In this document: positions 31,348-38,650 of the stretch, piece after piece
Position numbering within the stretch: the stretch's first letter is position 1
How the letters are laid out: the number at the start of each line of letters is the position of its first letter
Source: Palsa-739 sp035532535
Lineage (GTDB): Bacteria > Actinomycetota > Thermoleophilia > Gaiellales > Gaiellaceae
DNA length: 64,000 nt
Reading direction: 5' to 3'
Assembly (NCBI GenBank): GCA_035532535.1
Contig: DATKQT010000032.1
Coordinates: 1-64,000 of the forward strand
Made by a program: the position numbers and the translations under genes
Notes under the pieces: generated by a model
The model's database searches: none
Told to the model about the DNA's origin: nothing
What the model saw: only the letters and a program-made list of their open reading frames with translations

Positions 31348-32115
31348 ATGGCCGAGGTCGAGGTGACGCGCGAGGGCGCGGTTCAGACGATCACGCTCAA
31401 CCGGCCGGACGTGATGAACGCGTTCAACGGGGCGCTCCACGCCGGCCTGCGCGAGGCGTTGAAGGAGGCGCGTGCCCCCGAGGTGCGCGCGGTCGTCATC
31501 ACCGGCGCCGGGCGCGGCTTCAGCGCCGGGCAGGACCTCAACGAGTTCACCGACATGCCGAACGTCGGCGACAGCCTGCGCGCGACGTACCACCCGAATG
31601 TGCTCGCCATCCGCGCGCTCGAGAAGCCGGTCATTGCGGCGGTCAACGGCGCGTGCGCCGGCGCCGGACTGTCGCTCGCGTGCGCGTGCGACGTGCGGAT
31701 CGCCGCCGACAACGCCGTCTTCGTGCCCGGGTTCATCGGCATCGGGCTCGTGCCCGACTCCGGCGGCACGTACTTCATCCACCGCTTGCTCGGCGCACCG
31801 CGCGCGTTCGAGTGGATGTCCTCCAACCGCCGGCTGACCGCGGCGGAGGCGCACGCCTGGGGGCTCGTGTCGGAGGTGGTCGAGGCTGATGCCTTCGCCG
31901 CGCGCACCGCTGAGCTCGCCGCGACCTATGCGGCGATGCCGACGCGGGCGGTCGGGATGACGAAGCGCCTGTTCGACAACGCCGACAACGCGACGCTCGT
32001 GGAGCAGCTGGAGCTCGAGGCGCAGCTGCAGGCTGTCGCAGTGGGAACGGACGACTTCCGCGAGGGCGTCGCCGCGTTCGGCGAGAAGCGCCCGGCCAGC
32101 TTCAGCGGGAACTGA
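31348..32115 (+). CDS. paaG: PaaG-like crotonase (ring-epoxide phenylacetyl-CoA isomerase)
   Basis: Protein of 255 aa. GRGFSAGQDLNEF and AVNGACAGAGLSLACACD form the oxyanion hole. GLVPDSGGTYFIHRLLG, with Asp in place of the hydratase Glu, is the PaaG signature. The enzyme isomerises the 1,2-epoxide made by PaaABC(D)E to an oxepin. TAGGGT lies 6 bases before the ATG (leaderless pattern). The 3' end overlaps the selenoprotein gene by 14 bases. Confidence 0.88.
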   Translation: MAEVEVTREGAVQTITLNRPDVMNAFNGALHAGLREALKEARAPEVRAVVITGAGRGFSAGQDLNEFTDMPNVGDSLRATYHPNVLAIRALEKPVIAAVNGACAGAGLSLACACDVRIAADNAVFVPGFIGIGLVPDSGGTYFIHRLLGAPRAFEWMSSNRRLTAAEAHAWGLVSEVVEADAFAARTAELAATYAAMPTRAVGMTKRLFDNADNATLVEQLELEAQLQAVAVGTDDFREGVAAFGEKRPASFSGN

Positions 32116-32323
32116 GGAGCGCGAGCACTTCCCCGTCCTCGGGGAAGCGGTGCTCCTGTTCCTTCGAGTAGATCGTCTCGCCGCCGGCGATCACGTCGTA
32201 CTGGCTCTTCGCGCCTGCGCGGGCGGTGGCGTCGAAACCGTGTTCCCGTAGCTCGGCCGCGAGACTCGCGGCCCGTCGGTCGTAGCCGCTTCAGACGGGG
32301 CAGTACAGGATCTCGATACGCAT
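32102..32323 (-). CDS. SelW/Rdx-family selenoprotein (TGA read as selenocysteine)
   Basis: A 73-codon gene read through an in-frame TGA at codon 11 (32293-32291). The frame begins MRIEILYCPV, then TGA, then SGYDRRAASLAAELREHGF, followed by YDVIAGGETIYSKEQEHRFP. This matches the SelW/Rdx fold: a first strand, a CXXU redox pair (Cys8, Sec11), a helix, the [FY]xV...G..I[FY]SK strand pair, a [RG]FP turn and a C-terminal helix. An 8-bp hairpin 18-36 bases after the TGA fits a bacterial SECIS. Such proteins are small thioredoxin-fold redox proteins. Ordinary ORF calling splits it. A nonsense mutation of a CXXC protein is the alternative. selA, selB and tRNA-Sec are not in the window. Confidence 0.78.
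32255..32273 (-). promoter_or_regulatory. SECIS-like hairpin downstream of the TGA codon
   Basis: On the mRNA, GGCCGCGA-GUC-UCGCGGCC forms 8 perfect pairs with a 3-nt loop. The loop starts 26 bases after the UGA with G first. This fits the described bacterial SECIS pattern: a short stem with a small loop 16-37 nt after UGA and a G in its first two bases. It lies in coding sequence, as in other bacterial selenoproteins. Confidence 0.65.
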
Positions 32324-32409
32324 CCGGTCGCAGCGTACACTCGCGCCGCGATGGAGCCACACCGGCGTGGTGCTCCTTCACATCCAGCCGGCCGCGGGCT
32401 AGAGCTGCT

Positions 32410-32439
32410 CGGGGCGGGGGCGCGTCGGCCCCCGCCCCG
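32410..32439 (-). terminator. Terminator of the GDSL lipase gene
   Basis: A 12-bp perfect stem (CGGGGCGGGGGC / GCCCCCGCCCCG) with a GCGTCG loop lies 12 bases after the lipase stop. No T-run follows. Confidence 0.78.
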
Positions 32440-32451
32440 AACGTGGTCCAG

Positions 32452-33315
32452 CTACTCGCCGGTCGCGGCGTTGTATTCGTTGTCGATCGTCTGGGCCAGC
32501 AGCTTTTGGCCGGACTGGCTCGGATGCACGTCGCAGGTGAACTGGTTCTGCGGGCTCGCGTTCAGCAGGCCCGCCTGGCAGGTCTTGCCGCCCGCGGCGG
32601 CGGACGCATGCAGGAACGCCGTGAACGCATCCGCGACGACGGCTCCGTCGGCCTGCGCATGGCTCGTGATCGCATTGTTCAGCGCCACGGTCAGCGCTGT
32701 ACCCGTTGGGTCGCTGTAGTCGAGCGAGTAGTAGTTCACGACCATCAGCAGCCCGTGGAAATGCGTCGCCTTCAGGTCACCGAGGATCGTGTCGACGTTG
32801 GTGCTGATCTGCGTCAGGAGGGCGGGTAGACCCGCCGCGATGCAGGCGGAGTCTCCACCGCAGTTCCTCTCGAGGATGAACGCGTCGTTCGCGCCGATCT
32901 GGAGCGTGACGAGACCCGTGTTCGGGTGAGCAGCGAGGAAGCTCGTCGCAAAGGCGAGCTGTGTTCCGCTGTACGAGACGTGGAGCGGAAACGCGGCCTT
33001 GTACGGCCGGCAGCCGTTGTCGGCTCCTGTGGACGAGATGAAGCCGGTCGTCGCCTCGCCGGGACAGGAGGCGTTCACCTCGGTGAATCCGAGCGCCGGC
33101 GCGACGTAGTCGGGAAACCCGACGAAGTTGTCGGCGTTGCCGTACTCGAATCCTGCCTGCGTGATGTAGCCGAAGCCGACGCTGTCCCCCAGCGCCAGGT
33201 ACGGATGGCCGGATGCCGCCTGGGACGAACCGCCTCCGAGCAGCAGCGCAGCTGCGGCGGCGGCAAGTACGAGAGCTCCGCCGAGAACGATTGAGTGCCG
33301 GCGTCGAGCGTGCAT
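32452..33315 (-). CDS. Secreted SGNH/GDSL hydrolase
   Basis: Protein of 287 aa with a signal peptide (VLGGALVLAAAAAALLLGGG). Block I is ALGDSVGFGY (catalytic Ser), block III is IGANDAF (Asn) and block V is DVHPSQSG (Asp and His), so the catalytic set is complete. Six cysteines suggest disulfides, as in secreted lipases and esterases. AGGAGGT precedes the ATG, and a hairpin terminator follows. Substrate unknown. Confidence 0.88.
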   Translation of the reverse strand: MHARRRHSIVLGGALVLAAAAAALLLGGGSSQAASGHPYLALGDSVGFGYITQAGFEYGNADNFVGFPDYVAPALGFTEVNASCPGEATTGFISSTGADNGCRPYKAAFPLHVSYSGTQLAFATSFLAAHPNTGLVTLQIGANDAFILERNCGGDSACIAAGLPALLTQISTNVDTILGDLKATHFHGLLMVVNYYSLDYSDPTGTALTVALNNAITSHAQADGAVVADAFTAFLHASAAAGGKTCQAGLLNASPQNQFTCDVHPSQSGQKLLAQTIDNEYNAATGE

Positions 33316-33389
33316 TCCCTACCTCCTCGAGTGTGAGGTGGCGTGACCTGCCGCACGGCCCTGCCCCCGGGTCGACAAACGGCCGTAGT

Positions 33390-33842
33390 CTAGATCGTCT
33401 TGAACTGCTCGAACGGCTGGCGGCAGCTCGGGCAGTAACGGAGCGAGCGGCACGGCGTCGGGCCGAAGATGTTCTCGAGCTTGGTGTCCGTCGAGCCGCA
33501 GTACGGGCAGCGGTGCACCTGCGCCTGGATCTGCACCAGGCGCGGCGCCGGCGGCGCGAAGCCGGCAGCGCGCAGCTTCTCTCGCCCTGCGGCGGTGATC
33601 TTGTCCGTCGACCAGGAGTCGTCCTGGATGACTTCGACGCTCACACCGGGCACCTTGTCCTCGATCGCGCGCTTCATGAACTCGAGCGCCGGGCAGCCGA
33701 GGAAGGTCGGCGTGAACTCCACGTGGACGTGTCCCTCTGAGACATCGACCGAACGGATGACGCCGAGGTCGACGAGCGACACGACCGGAATCTCCGGGTC
33801 GGGGATCTCCTCGAGCGCCGCCCAGACCTGCTCGGCGGTCAC
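33390..33842 (-). CDS. paaD: Phenylacetyl-CoA epoxidase subunit PaaD
   Basis: Protein of 150 aa. The N-terminal half is a DUF59/MIP18-type domain (IPDPEIPVVSLVDLGVI, TFLGCPALEFM), linked to iron-sulfur maturation. The C-terminal half is a zinc ribbon (CPYCGSTDTK ... RYCPSC). PaaD is needed for the ring epoxidase, probably for metal-centre assembly. GTG start overlapping the paaC stop as GTGA. Last gene of paaABCD; no paaE follows. Confidence 0.92.
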   Translation of the reverse strand: MTAEQVWAALEEIPDPEIPVVSLVDLGVIRSVDVSEGHVHVEFTPTFLGCPALEFMKRAIEDKVPGVSVEVIQDDSWSTDKITAAGREKLRAAGFAPPAPRLVQIQAQVHRCPYCGSTDTKLENIFGPTPCRSLRYCPSCRQPFEQFKTI

Positions 33843-34453
33843 CAGCGCGAGCCGGCCGGCGCCGAGCGGCGCACCATCGTCATCTCGTCCCACAGCGGCG
33901 CGAAGTCGTCCGTGTGCGAGCCGCGCTCGACGGCCTCGACCTCGTCGAGGCCGGCACGCGCCGCAAGCTCCTCGCGCTGGGAGGGAAGCACGACGCCGAG
34001 CGCATAGGGCCATAGTTCCGCCACCGCGTCGCGGAAGCGCGGCTCGTCCCGCAGGCGTTCGCGCCACATCTCCGCATGCATTCGGTGGTACGCCTCCTCG
34101 CGGTTGATCTTCGCCGCGAGGCCGCCGACGTCGGGATGCTCCATCAATGCGCTGATGCGGATCTCGTCCGCGACCTCGTACAGCCAGCGCCGCGCGATCG
34201 TGCGCCCCCAGTCGAGCAGTCGCAGCTCGACGAGCGGCGCGCAGCGGTACTCGTCCAGCGGGCGATCGAACGCGAGTGCGTCGGCGTCGTCGGTGAGACG
34301 CTCGTACACGGCGCGCGCATGACCGATCTCGTTCTGCGCGATGGACGAGAACGCCACGTCCTCCTCGAGCAGCGGCGCGATGCCCGTCCACTCCGAGTCT
34401 CGCCAGCCGATGACGAGCTCGTCGTCAGCCAGCCCGAGCAGCAGCTCGTTCAC
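33839..34453 (-). CDS. paaC: Phenylacetyl-CoA epoxidase structural subunit PaaC
   Basis: Protein of 204 aa, somewhat shorter than the usual ~250. It has the ferritin-like helices of PaaC (LADDELVIGWRDSEWTG, FSSIAQNEIGHARAVYE, INREEAYHRMHAEMW). PaaC pairs with PaaA but lacks a working di-iron site. The start overlaps paaB by 29 bases; this start is kept because its first residues match the family. Confidence 0.92.
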   Translation of the reverse strand: MNELLLGLADDELVIGWRDSEWTGIAPLLEEDVAFSSIAQNEIGHARAVYERLTDDADALAFDRPLDEYRCAPLVELRLLDWGRTIARRWLYEVADEIRISALMEHPDVGGLAAKINREEAYHRMHAEMWRERLRDEPRFRDAVAELWPYALGVVLPSQREELAARAGLDEVEAVERGSHTDDFAPLWDEMTMVRRSAPAGSRW

Positions 34454-34703
34454 GGGCCTCCTTCAACCTCGCCTTGATCGAATAGCCGTCGACGCGCCGG
34501 TACTTCAGGTCGAACTCGTCCGCCCAGTCCTCGACGTCGTGGATCGCGTCGCGTGGGACGAGCCACAGCGCAACCGACTCGCCGCGGCGGCCGTACTGCT
34601 CGCGCGCCCACGCCTCGGCGAACTCCGTGTCGGGCGCGACGACCGAACCGGCGTGCTCGAATGCCTGCCCTTTCCGTTCTCGGCGAAAGACCTCGTAGAT
34701 CAT
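34425..34703 (-). CDS. paaB: Phenylacetyl-CoA epoxidase subunit PaaB
   Basis: Protein of 92 aa starting MIYEVFRRERKGQAFEHAGS, the typical PaaB beginning, followed by LWLVPRDAIHDV. PaaB bridges the PaaAC units of the epoxidase complex. ATG overlaps the paaA stop as ATGA. Length is normal. Confidence 0.92.
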   Translation of the reverse strand: MIYEVFRRERKGQAFEHAGSVVAPDTEFAEAWAREQYGRRGESVALWLVPRDAIHDVEDWADEFDLKYRRVDGYSIKARLKEARERAAARAG

Positions 34704-35608
34704 GCGGCGAGAACCGCGTCGCGCACCCACTGCTCCTGGTCGAGGAACCGGCGCCGGAACGCGAGCCGCTCATCGGTCTTCGGTCCGTGCCCGGTGACGA
34801 CGTGCATGAGCTCGTCCCAGTCGGGCTCGTTGTACTCCCACGTGCCGTCCTCGCGGCGGTGCAACTTCGTGTCCGGAACGGTCAGCCCGAGCTCCCAGAT
34901 CTGCGGCACGTAGCCCTCGAGGAACTGCTGGCGCGCCTCCTCGTTCCCCTGCGACTTGATGCGCCACAGGTACATCGGGTCCTCGTCCTTCGGAATCGGG
35001 TTGCCGTGGAACTGCATCAACGGGCCCCACCACCGGTCGAGCGCCTCCTGCACGAGCTCGAACTGCGCGGGCGTGCCGGTGACCATGGCCAGGATGACGT
35101 CGCGGCCGTGGAGGATGTGGAACGACTCCTCCCAGCAGATCTTCTTCATGATTCGCGCGTACGGCGCGTACGAGCACTTGAGCAGGGCCTTCTGGCTGAT
35201 GATCGCAGCCGCGTCGACGAGCCATGCGATGACGCCGACGTCGCCCCACGTCTTCGTCGGGTAATGGAAGACGTTGTGGAACTTCGCCTTCCCGTCCACG
35301 AGGTCGGCGAGGCAGCGCTCGCGCGGCTTGCCGAGATCCTCGACCACGCGGTAGATGAGCTGCGCGTGGCCGACTTCGTCCTGCACCTTCGCGGTGAGCG
35401 CGAGCTTGCGCTGGAGCGTCGGCGCGCGCAGGATCCACTCTCGCTCGGGCAGCACGCCCATGAGCTCGGAGTTGCCGTGCATCTCGATGAATTTCACGAG
35501 CTTCGCCCGGTAGTCATCCGGCATCCAGTCGGCCGTCTCCACCTGGCCGCCGGCCTGGACGTACGCGAGAAATGCCTGCTCATCCTGGGGTATCTCTACC
35601 GCGGCCAT
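34700..35608 (-). CDS. paaA: Phenylacetyl-CoA epoxidase catalytic subunit PaaA
   Basis: Protein of 302 aa holding the di-iron centre. The two EXXH-type motifs are visible (VQDEVGHAQLIYR and WEESFHILHGRD) along with the conserved YPTKTWGDVGVIAW. It epoxidises the ring of phenylacetyl-CoA with O2 and electrons from PaaE. GAAGGGAG is the ribosome site. First gene of paaABCD, divergent from the TetR gene across a 39-base gap containing an operator-like palindrome. Confidence 0.95.
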   Translation of the reverse strand: MAAVEIPQDEQAFLAYVQAGGQVETADWMPDDYRAKLVKFIEMHGNSELMGVLPEREWILRAPTLQRKLALTAKVQDEVGHAQLIYRVVEDLGKPRERCLADLVDGKAKFHNVFHYPTKTWGDVGVIAWLVDAAAIISQKALLKCSYAPYARIMKKICWEESFHILHGRDVILAMVTGTPAQFELVQEALDRWWGPLMQFHGNPIPKDEDPMYLWRIKSQGNEEARQQFLEGYVPQIWELGLTVPDTKLHRREDGTWEYNEPDWDELMHVVTGHGPKTDERLAFRRRFLDQEQWVRDAVLAA

Positions 35609-35622
35609 GGCTCCCTTCGGAC

Positions 35623-35636
35623 CGAACGATCGTTAG
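35623..35636. promoter_or_regulatory. PaaR-type operator between paaA and its TetR gene
   Basis: CGAACGATCGTTAG fits every fixed base of CNAACGNNCGTTNG, the pseudopalindrome I recall as the site of the Thermus phenylacetyl-CoA-responsive TetR regulator PaaR. Its core AACGATCGTT is a perfect palindrome. It overlaps the likely -10 of the TetR gene (TAGCCT, 35634-35639), so one bound dimer could control both directions. Confidence 0.7.
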
Positions 35637-35647
35637 CCTAAGTCTAG

Positions 35648-36220
35648 ATGAGCGCCCGCCGGACCGAGCTGACCCGCGCCGCCGCCCGGCTCTTCGCCGA
35701 GAAGGGCTACCACGGCACCTCGATCGGCGACCTGGCCCAGGCCCTCGGGGTCCAGAAGGGCTCCCTCTATGCGCACATCGAGTCGAAGGCCGACCTCCTC
35801 TGGGCGGTGGCGAGTGAGGGCGCGGGCGCGTTCCATGCCGGCCTCGACACCGTTCCCGAGGAAGGCCCGGTCGTCGACCGCATCCGTGCTGCCTTGCGCG
35901 CGCACCTGCGCGTCGTTTCGGAGCAGCTCGACGTGGCCACCGTCTTCATCCGGGAGTGGCGGTACCTCGAAGGCGAGCGGCGGGACGAGTTCATCGCCGA
36001 GCGGCGGCGGTACGAGGAGCGGTTCCGTGCTCTCTTTCGCGAAGGGCGCGAGCGCGGCGAACTGCGCACCGACCTCGACGACGCCACCGCCGCGCTCCTT
36101 GCGCTCTCGGCCGTGAACTGGGCCTACACCTGGCTCCGGCCCGGCCCGGAGACAGATGGGCTCGCCGACCGCTTCACCGCGCTCCTCGTGGACGGGATGC
36201 GAGGTTACGCAACCCCGTAA
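35648..36220 (+). CDS. TetR-family regulator, probable PaaR
   Basis: Protein of 190 aa. The N-terminal TetR helix-turn-helix reads AARLFAEKGYHGTSIGDLAQALGVQKGSLYAHIESKADLL, and an acyl-CoA-sensing type C-terminal domain follows. Its divergent position to paaA and the palindrome between them make phenylacetyl-CoA-responsive repression of paaABCD the likely job. TAGCCT stands 8 bases before the ATG. No direct evidence of ligand. Confidence 0.82.
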   Translation: MSARRTELTRAAARLFAEKGYHGTSIGDLAQALGVQKGSLYAHIESKADLLWAVASEGAGAFHAGLDTVPEEGPVVDRIRAALRAHLRVVSEQLDVATVFIREWRYLEGERRDEFIAERRRYEERFRALFREGRERGELRTDLDDATAALLALSAVNWAYTWLRPGPETDGLADRFTALLVDGMRGYATP

Positions 36221-36240
36221 CCGGGGAAGATCGCTGCGAG

Positions 36241-36696
36241 ATGCGCCTCGCTCTCGTCGTGGTCGCCGCGCTCGCGCTCGCCGCACCCGCCCTCGCGGAT
36301 CAGCAGCCGCCGCCGGGCCAGGAGCTCTCGCCCGAGGTCGTTCCCGGCGCCGGGCTCAGCGGCGTGGCAGGCATTCGCGCGGTGCGCTACCGGTTCGTCC
36401 ACGCCCTCGGCGTGACGCCGGCAGGGAGCTTCCGGGTCGACTTCGCGGCCGGGCCGGGGAACAAGATCGTGCTCGTGCGTGGCGGGACGCCGGTCTTCCG
36501 GGCGCTTCGGTTCACGTCGATGCGGTGGGCGTCCCGGTCGGTGCTCATCAGCGGCATCGGGCTCGCCTCCGGGAATCGCGTCCACTTCACGGCGCTCGCC
36601 GTCGACGGCGGCCGGCGGGATGTCTTCCGGCTCGACTGGTCGCACGGCGCGTGGCTCGGCGGCGTGCTCATACACGGCGCCGTCGTGATTCACTGA
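36241..36696 (+). CDS. Secreted protein of unknown function
   Basis: Protein of 151 aa with a signal peptide (MRLALVVVAALALAAPALAD). The mature part is beta-rich, Gly- and Val-rich and without cysteine. It starts 20 bases after the TetR stop and ends just before the lipid kinase gene, so it may be co-transcribed with either. No domain recognised. Confidence 0.6.
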   Translation: MRLALVVVAALALAAPALADQQPPPGQELSPEVVPGAGLSGVAGIRAVRYRFVHALGVTPAGSFRVDFAAGPGNKIVLVRGGTPVFRALRFTSMRWASRSVLISGIGLASGNRVHFTALAVDGGRRDVFRLDWSHGAWLGGVLIHGAVVIH

Positions 36697-36700
36697 CGGT

Positions 36701-37597
36701 CTGACTCCCGTCACGCTGGTCGTCAATCCGTTCGCCACGCGAGTCACGCAGGCGAAGCTCGCCGCCGTGGAGGCCGAGCTTCAGCGTGTCGTCGAGCTGA
36801 CCGTCCAGCTCACCGAGCGTCCGGGCCACGCGACGGAGCTCGTCACCGCAGCGGTCGACGGCGGTGCCGAGGCGATCATCGTCTTCTCCGGCGACGGTGG
36901 ATTCAACGAGGCAATCAACGGGCTCGTGCGCGACGTGCCGATCGGCTTCCTGCCGGGTGGAGGGACGAGCGTCCTTGCGCGTGCGCTGGGCATGCCACCG
37001 GACCCGACGCACGCCGCGCGGCGGCTCGCGGTGACGATCGAGGCCGGACGGACGCGGCGCATCACCGTCGGCCGCGTGAACGGTCGCCGCTTCGCATTCG
37101 CCGCCGGAATCGGGATCGACGCCGAGGCAGTCCGGCGCGTCGATCGCATGGGACGCAGCGATGAGGGCAAGCGTCCGGGCGACCTCGCGTTCGCGATCTC
37201 CGTCGTCCGCACGCTCGCCTCGCGTCGCGGCCACATGGAGCCCGCGCTCGAGGTAAAGGGATACGGCCGCGCGGCGTTCGCGTTCGTCGCGAACGGCAGC
37301 CCGTACACGTACGTGAAGCGCCTGCCGCTGCCGATCGCGTCGGAAGCGCAGTTCGAGCTCGGCCTCGACCTCGTCGCGCCGGTCCGCGTCCGCCGCCGGA
37401 CGCTCGTGCCCACGGTGCTCTCGATCCTCTCCGGCCACGAGCGCGGACGGCGGGAAACGCTGTACGGCCACGACCTCGACCGGCTGGAGATCGTGTGCGA
37501 CGCGCCGATGCCGCTGCAAGCCGACGGCGAGGATCTCGGCGACGTGCTGGAGGCCGTCTTCGAGGCCGAGCGAGGCGCCGTCTCCGTGTTCGTCTAG
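36701..37597 (+). CDS. Diacylglycerol/lipid kinase (DagK/YegS-like), probable CTG start
   Basis: Lipid kinase of the NAD-kinase-like fold. The nucleotide loop SGDGGFNEAING and the following GFLPGGGTSVLARALG are intact. The usual first strand LVVNPFATRV is encoded upstream of the first GTG (36767), and no ATG, GTG or TTG exists in frame between the stop at 36686 and that GTG. CTG at 36701 gives MTPVTLVVNPF and a full-length 298-aa protein; otherwise the essential first strand is lost. It would phosphorylate diacylglycerol or another lipid at the membrane. Confidence 0.8.
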   Translation: MTPVTLVVNPFATRVTQAKLAAVEAELQRVVELTVQLTERPGHATELVTAAVDGGAEAIIVFSGDGGFNEAINGLVRDVPIGFLPGGGTSVLARALGMPPDPTHAARRLAVTIEAGRTRRITVGRVNGRRFAFAAGIGIDAEAVRRVDRMGRSDEGKRPGDLAFAISVVRTLASRRGHMEPALEVKGYGRAAFAFVANGSPYTYVKRLPLPIASEAQFELGLDLVAPVRVRRRTLVPTVLSILSGHERGRRETLYGHDLDRLEIVCDAPMPLQADGEDLGDVLEAVFEAERGAVSVFV

Positions 37598-37618
37598 CCC
37601 CACTAGGCTTTCCGAGGG

Positions 37619-38650
37619 ATGGCACAGGTCGCACACGGCGAGCCCGGGCTCCGCCGGGTCATCGACGAGGATCGCGAGCTCGACGGCGTCGGCGAGCAGG
37701 AGCTGCTCGACCTCTATCGCTCGATGGTGCTGCTGCGCACGTACGACGAGCGCTCGCTCGTCTATCACCGGCAGGGTCGCATCGGGACGTACGCGATCTT
37801 CTGGAATCACGAAGCGATGCAGGCCGGCTCGGTGCACGCCCTTGCGCGGGAGGACTGGATCTTCCCGAGCTATCGCGAGTCGGCGATCGGACTGCTGCGC
37901 GGGATGCCGCCGGCGACGGTGCTGCACTGGTGGCGCGGCCATCCCGCCGGCTGGTGGAACCCGTCCGAATACAACGTCGCGTCGATCTGCGTCCCGATCG
38001 CGACCCACGTGCCGCATGCGGCTGGGCTCGCGTGGGGGAAGAAGCTGAAGGGCGAAAGCGCGTGCGCGATCGTGTACTTCGGGGACGGCGCGACGAGCGA
38101 GGGCGCCTTCCACGAGGGCGCGAACTTCGCGGCCGTCATGCAGGCGCCGCTCATTCTCTTCTGCAACAACAACCAGTGGGCGATCTCGACGCCGCTGTCG
38201 GCGCAGACGCGCGCCGAGACGCTCGCCGACAAGGCCGTCGGCTACGGCATGCCGGGCACGCGCGTCGACGGCGGAGACGTGCTGGCCGTGTACGAGGCGA
38301 CGTGCGAGGCGGTCGAGCGCGCACGTGCCGGCGAGGGGCCGTCGTTCATCGAGGCGGTGACGTATCGCGCGGCGCCGCACGCGACCGCGGACGATCCGCG
38401 CGCGTACATCGACCTCGAGCGCGTCGAGCAGGAGAAGAAGAACGAGTGCCTCGGCCGATACGAGCGCTACCTCCGCCGCCTCGGCATCCTCGACGACGGG
38501 CTCGAGGGCGAGATCAAGTCGGAGGCGGCGGACGCGATGCGCGCGGGCATCACCGCCGCAGAGGCCGAGCCCGATCCCGATCCAGAGCTGCTGTTCGAGA
38601 ACGCGTACGTCATTCCGCCGCCGAACCTGCGGGAAGGCTGGATTGACTGA
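37619..38650 (+). CDS. 2-oxoacid dehydrogenase E1 alpha subunit (second operon)
   Basis: Protein of 343 aa with the thiamine diphosphate motif GDGATSEGAFHEG followed by CNNNQWAIST. Related to pyruvate and branched-chain E1alpha. The loop IGTYAIFWNHEAMQAGS differs clearly from the first operon's E1alpha, so the two complexes probably use different 2-oxoacids. It overlaps E1beta by 8 bases and heads an operon that ends in a short E2. Confidence 0.92.
   Translation: MAQVAHGEPGLRRVIDEDRELDGVGEQELLDLYRSMVLLRTYDERSLVYHRQGRIGTYAIFWNHEAMQAGSVHALAREDWIFPSYRESAIGLLRGMPPATVLHWWRGHPAGWWNPSEYNVASICVPIATHVPHAAGLAWGKKLKGESACAIVYFGDGATSEGAFHEGANFAAVMQAPLILFCNNNQWAISTPLSAQTRAETLADKAVGYGMPGTRVDGGDVLAVYEATCEAVERARAGEGPSFIEAVTYRAAPHATADDPRAYIDLERVEQEKKNECLGRYERYLRRLGILDDGLEGEIKSEAADAMRAGITAAEAEPDPDPELLFENAYVIPPPNLREGWID

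Noticed and set aside
32097..32381. Alternative minus-strand frames crossing the selenoprotein gene
   Set aside because: They are Arg-rich shadows; the TGA-containing frame alone shows family similarity.
32351..32719. 122-codon plus-strand frame after a TACACT hexamer
   Set aside because: It overlaps the lipase gene and terminator antisense, and the translation shows no domain or credible composition.
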